The notes beneath the pieces were generated by a model, which was not told the origin of the DNA, did not search any database, and saw only the letters and a list, made by a program, of their open reading frames with translations. Shown here piece by piece: positions 63,302-64,000 of a stretch of DNA of 64,000 nucleotides. Numbering within the stretch: the stretch's first letter is position 1; each line of letters opens with the position of its first letter. The position numbers and the translations under genes were made by a program. This DNA is from JAWLEP01 sp964553045 (lineage in GTDB: Bacteria; Fermentibacterota; Fermentibacteria; Fermentibacterales; JCC-6), in the NCBI GenBank assembly GCA_964553045.1, contig CAZKJG010000009.1:1-64000 (forward strand), read 5' to 3'.

Positions 63302-64000
63302 TTGGACAACGGAGTACTCATAACTGGCGGAGCAGGATTCATAGGATCCCATCTCGCCGACCTCCTCCTGGAGGGGGGGCACGAGGTGAGGGTTCTGGAC
63401 AGCCTCGAGCCGCAGGTGCACGGCAGGGATGCCCGGCGGCCCGACTACCTCGACGACCGGGTGGAGCTGGTGCGCGGTGACGTCAGGGACGGAGAGGCGG
63501 TGGAGGCCGCGCTGGAGGGCTGCTCAACCCTGGTGCACTTCGCCGCTGCCGTAGGCGTGGGGCAGTCCATGTACGAGATAGAGAGGTACACATCGGTCAA
63601 CGCCCTGGGGGCGGCCGTGGTCCTCCAGAAGGTGGTCGGGCACGGAGACCATCTGGACAGGATGCTGGTGGCCAGCTCCATGTCCATATACGGCGAGGGG
63701 CTCTACAGCTGTCCCGGCTGCGGCAAGGTCACCCCGAGGCTGAGGGGGGGCGAACAGCTGGCCAGAAGGGAGTGGGAGGTTCGCTGCCCCGATTGCGGCA
63801 GCCCCTGCACGCCATTGCCTACGCCGGAGAGCAAGCCGCTATTCCCCACCTCGATCTACGCCGTGAACAAGCGAGACCACGAGGAGATGTTCCTGAGCGT
63901 CGGCGAGGCCTACGGAATACCGTCCACCGCCATGAGGTTCTTCAACGTCTACGGCGAGCGGCAGGCGCTCTCCAATCCCTACACCGGCGTGGGGGCCATA
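63302..64000 (+). CDS. NAD-dependent sugar epimerase with zinc-ribbon insertion (partial, runs off the end)
   Basis: The frame is open to the end of the window (233 codons visible). The N-terminus has the glycine-rich LITGGAGFIGSHLADLLLEGG motif; MLVASSMSIYGEG leads to the active-site region and SIYAVNKRDHEEM supplies YxxxK. Between them is an insertion with two cysteine pairs, YSCPGCGKVTP and RCPDCGSPC, that looks like a zinc ribbon. An insertion of this type is known in dTDP-L-rhamnose 4-epimerase-like proteins, so a related role is likely but not certain. The start is TTG, with AAGGGG 7 bases upstream. It follows paralogue B by about 110 bases. Confidence 0.88.
   Translation, partial: MDNGVLITGGAGFIGSHLADLLLEGGHEVRVLDSLEPQVHGRDARRPDYLDDRVELVRGDVRDGEAVEAALEGCSTLVHFAAAVGVGQSMYEIERYTSVNALGAAVVLQKVVGHGDHLDRMLVASSMSIYGEGLYSCPGCGKVTPRLRGGEQLARREWEVRCPDCGSPCTPLPTPESKPLFPTSIYAVNKRDHEEMFLSVGEAYGIPSTAMRFFNVYGERQALSNPYTGVGAI

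Noticed and set aside
1..64000. tRNA, rRNA or CRISPR array
   Set aside because: No cloverleaf, rRNA segment or spaced direct repeat was found by eye; a tool search would be decisive.

Overview
The window is GC-rich, densely coded bacterial chromosome with about 50 genes. Many neighbouring genes share 4-base stop/start overlaps. There is no rRNA, tRNA, CRISPR array or phage. Sigma-54 activators, a Wza-type export protein, a small outer-membrane barrel, signal-peptide proteins and lipoproteins point to a diderm (Gram-negative-type) bacterium. Secreted repeat proteins, an oversized GreA and heavy use of TTG starts would fit an uncultured FCB-type lineage (for example Fermentibacteria-like). That placement is inference and was not tested.

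Layout. 0-6.6 kb (minus): a chaperone/protease operon, hsp20-hsp20-dnaK-grpE-dnaJ-degP-small membrane protein, divergent from uvrA (6.8-9.6 kb, plus). 9.7-15.4 kb (minus): hflK-hflC-thioesterase-reductase, then an alkyltransferase-like gene cut off by a 160-bp inverted-repeat element, then aldehyde dehydrogenase and flavin reductase. 15.4-24 kb: two sigma-54 activators (one with a degenerate receiver), a receiver/HD-GYP protein, an M23 peptidase, a family 2 glycosyltransferase and a carbamoyltransferase. 24-27.8 kb (plus): enolase, FtsB-like protein, membrane protein, RsgA. 27.9-37.6 kb (minus): Wza/Wzz export pair, argF, outer-membrane barrel, two related lipoproteins, a beta-lactamase-like protein lacking its catalytic serine, and an 800-residue secreted GDDxY/HEAT protein. 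37.6-39.3 kb (plus): a TPP riboswitch followed by thiM-thiE. 39.3-47 kb: a secreted helical protein, PflX-like radical SAM protein, heterodimeric ABC exporter, PP-loop protein, HAD phosphatase and a Tat-exported unknown. 47-53 kb: a 1298-residue AAA/TPR regulator with a remnant cyclase domain, divergent from a 695-residue GreA. 53-64 kb: a surface-polysaccharide locus (sulfotransferase, O-antigen ligase/polymerase, MurJ-like flippase, five glycosyltransferases, a partial sugar epimerase).

How it fits together. The chaperone operon and hflKC handle protein quality control. Wza/Wzz, the glycosyltransferases, flippase, polymerase and epimerase could together build and export a surface glycan. 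Thiamine salvage is under TPP control. Several well-placed promoters share the form TTGACA-N16/17-TAYCTT, which gives a usable local model of the housekeeping promoter. At least fourteen genes probably start with TTG behind a good ribosome-binding site, so many automatic starts here will be wrong. No single complete new system is proven. The best leads are the GDDxY repeat protein with its lipoprotein neighbours, the cyclase-remnant AAA/TPR regulator facing the long GreA, the pseudo-receiver sigma-54 activator, and the inverted-repeat element that truncates the alkyltransferase-like gene.
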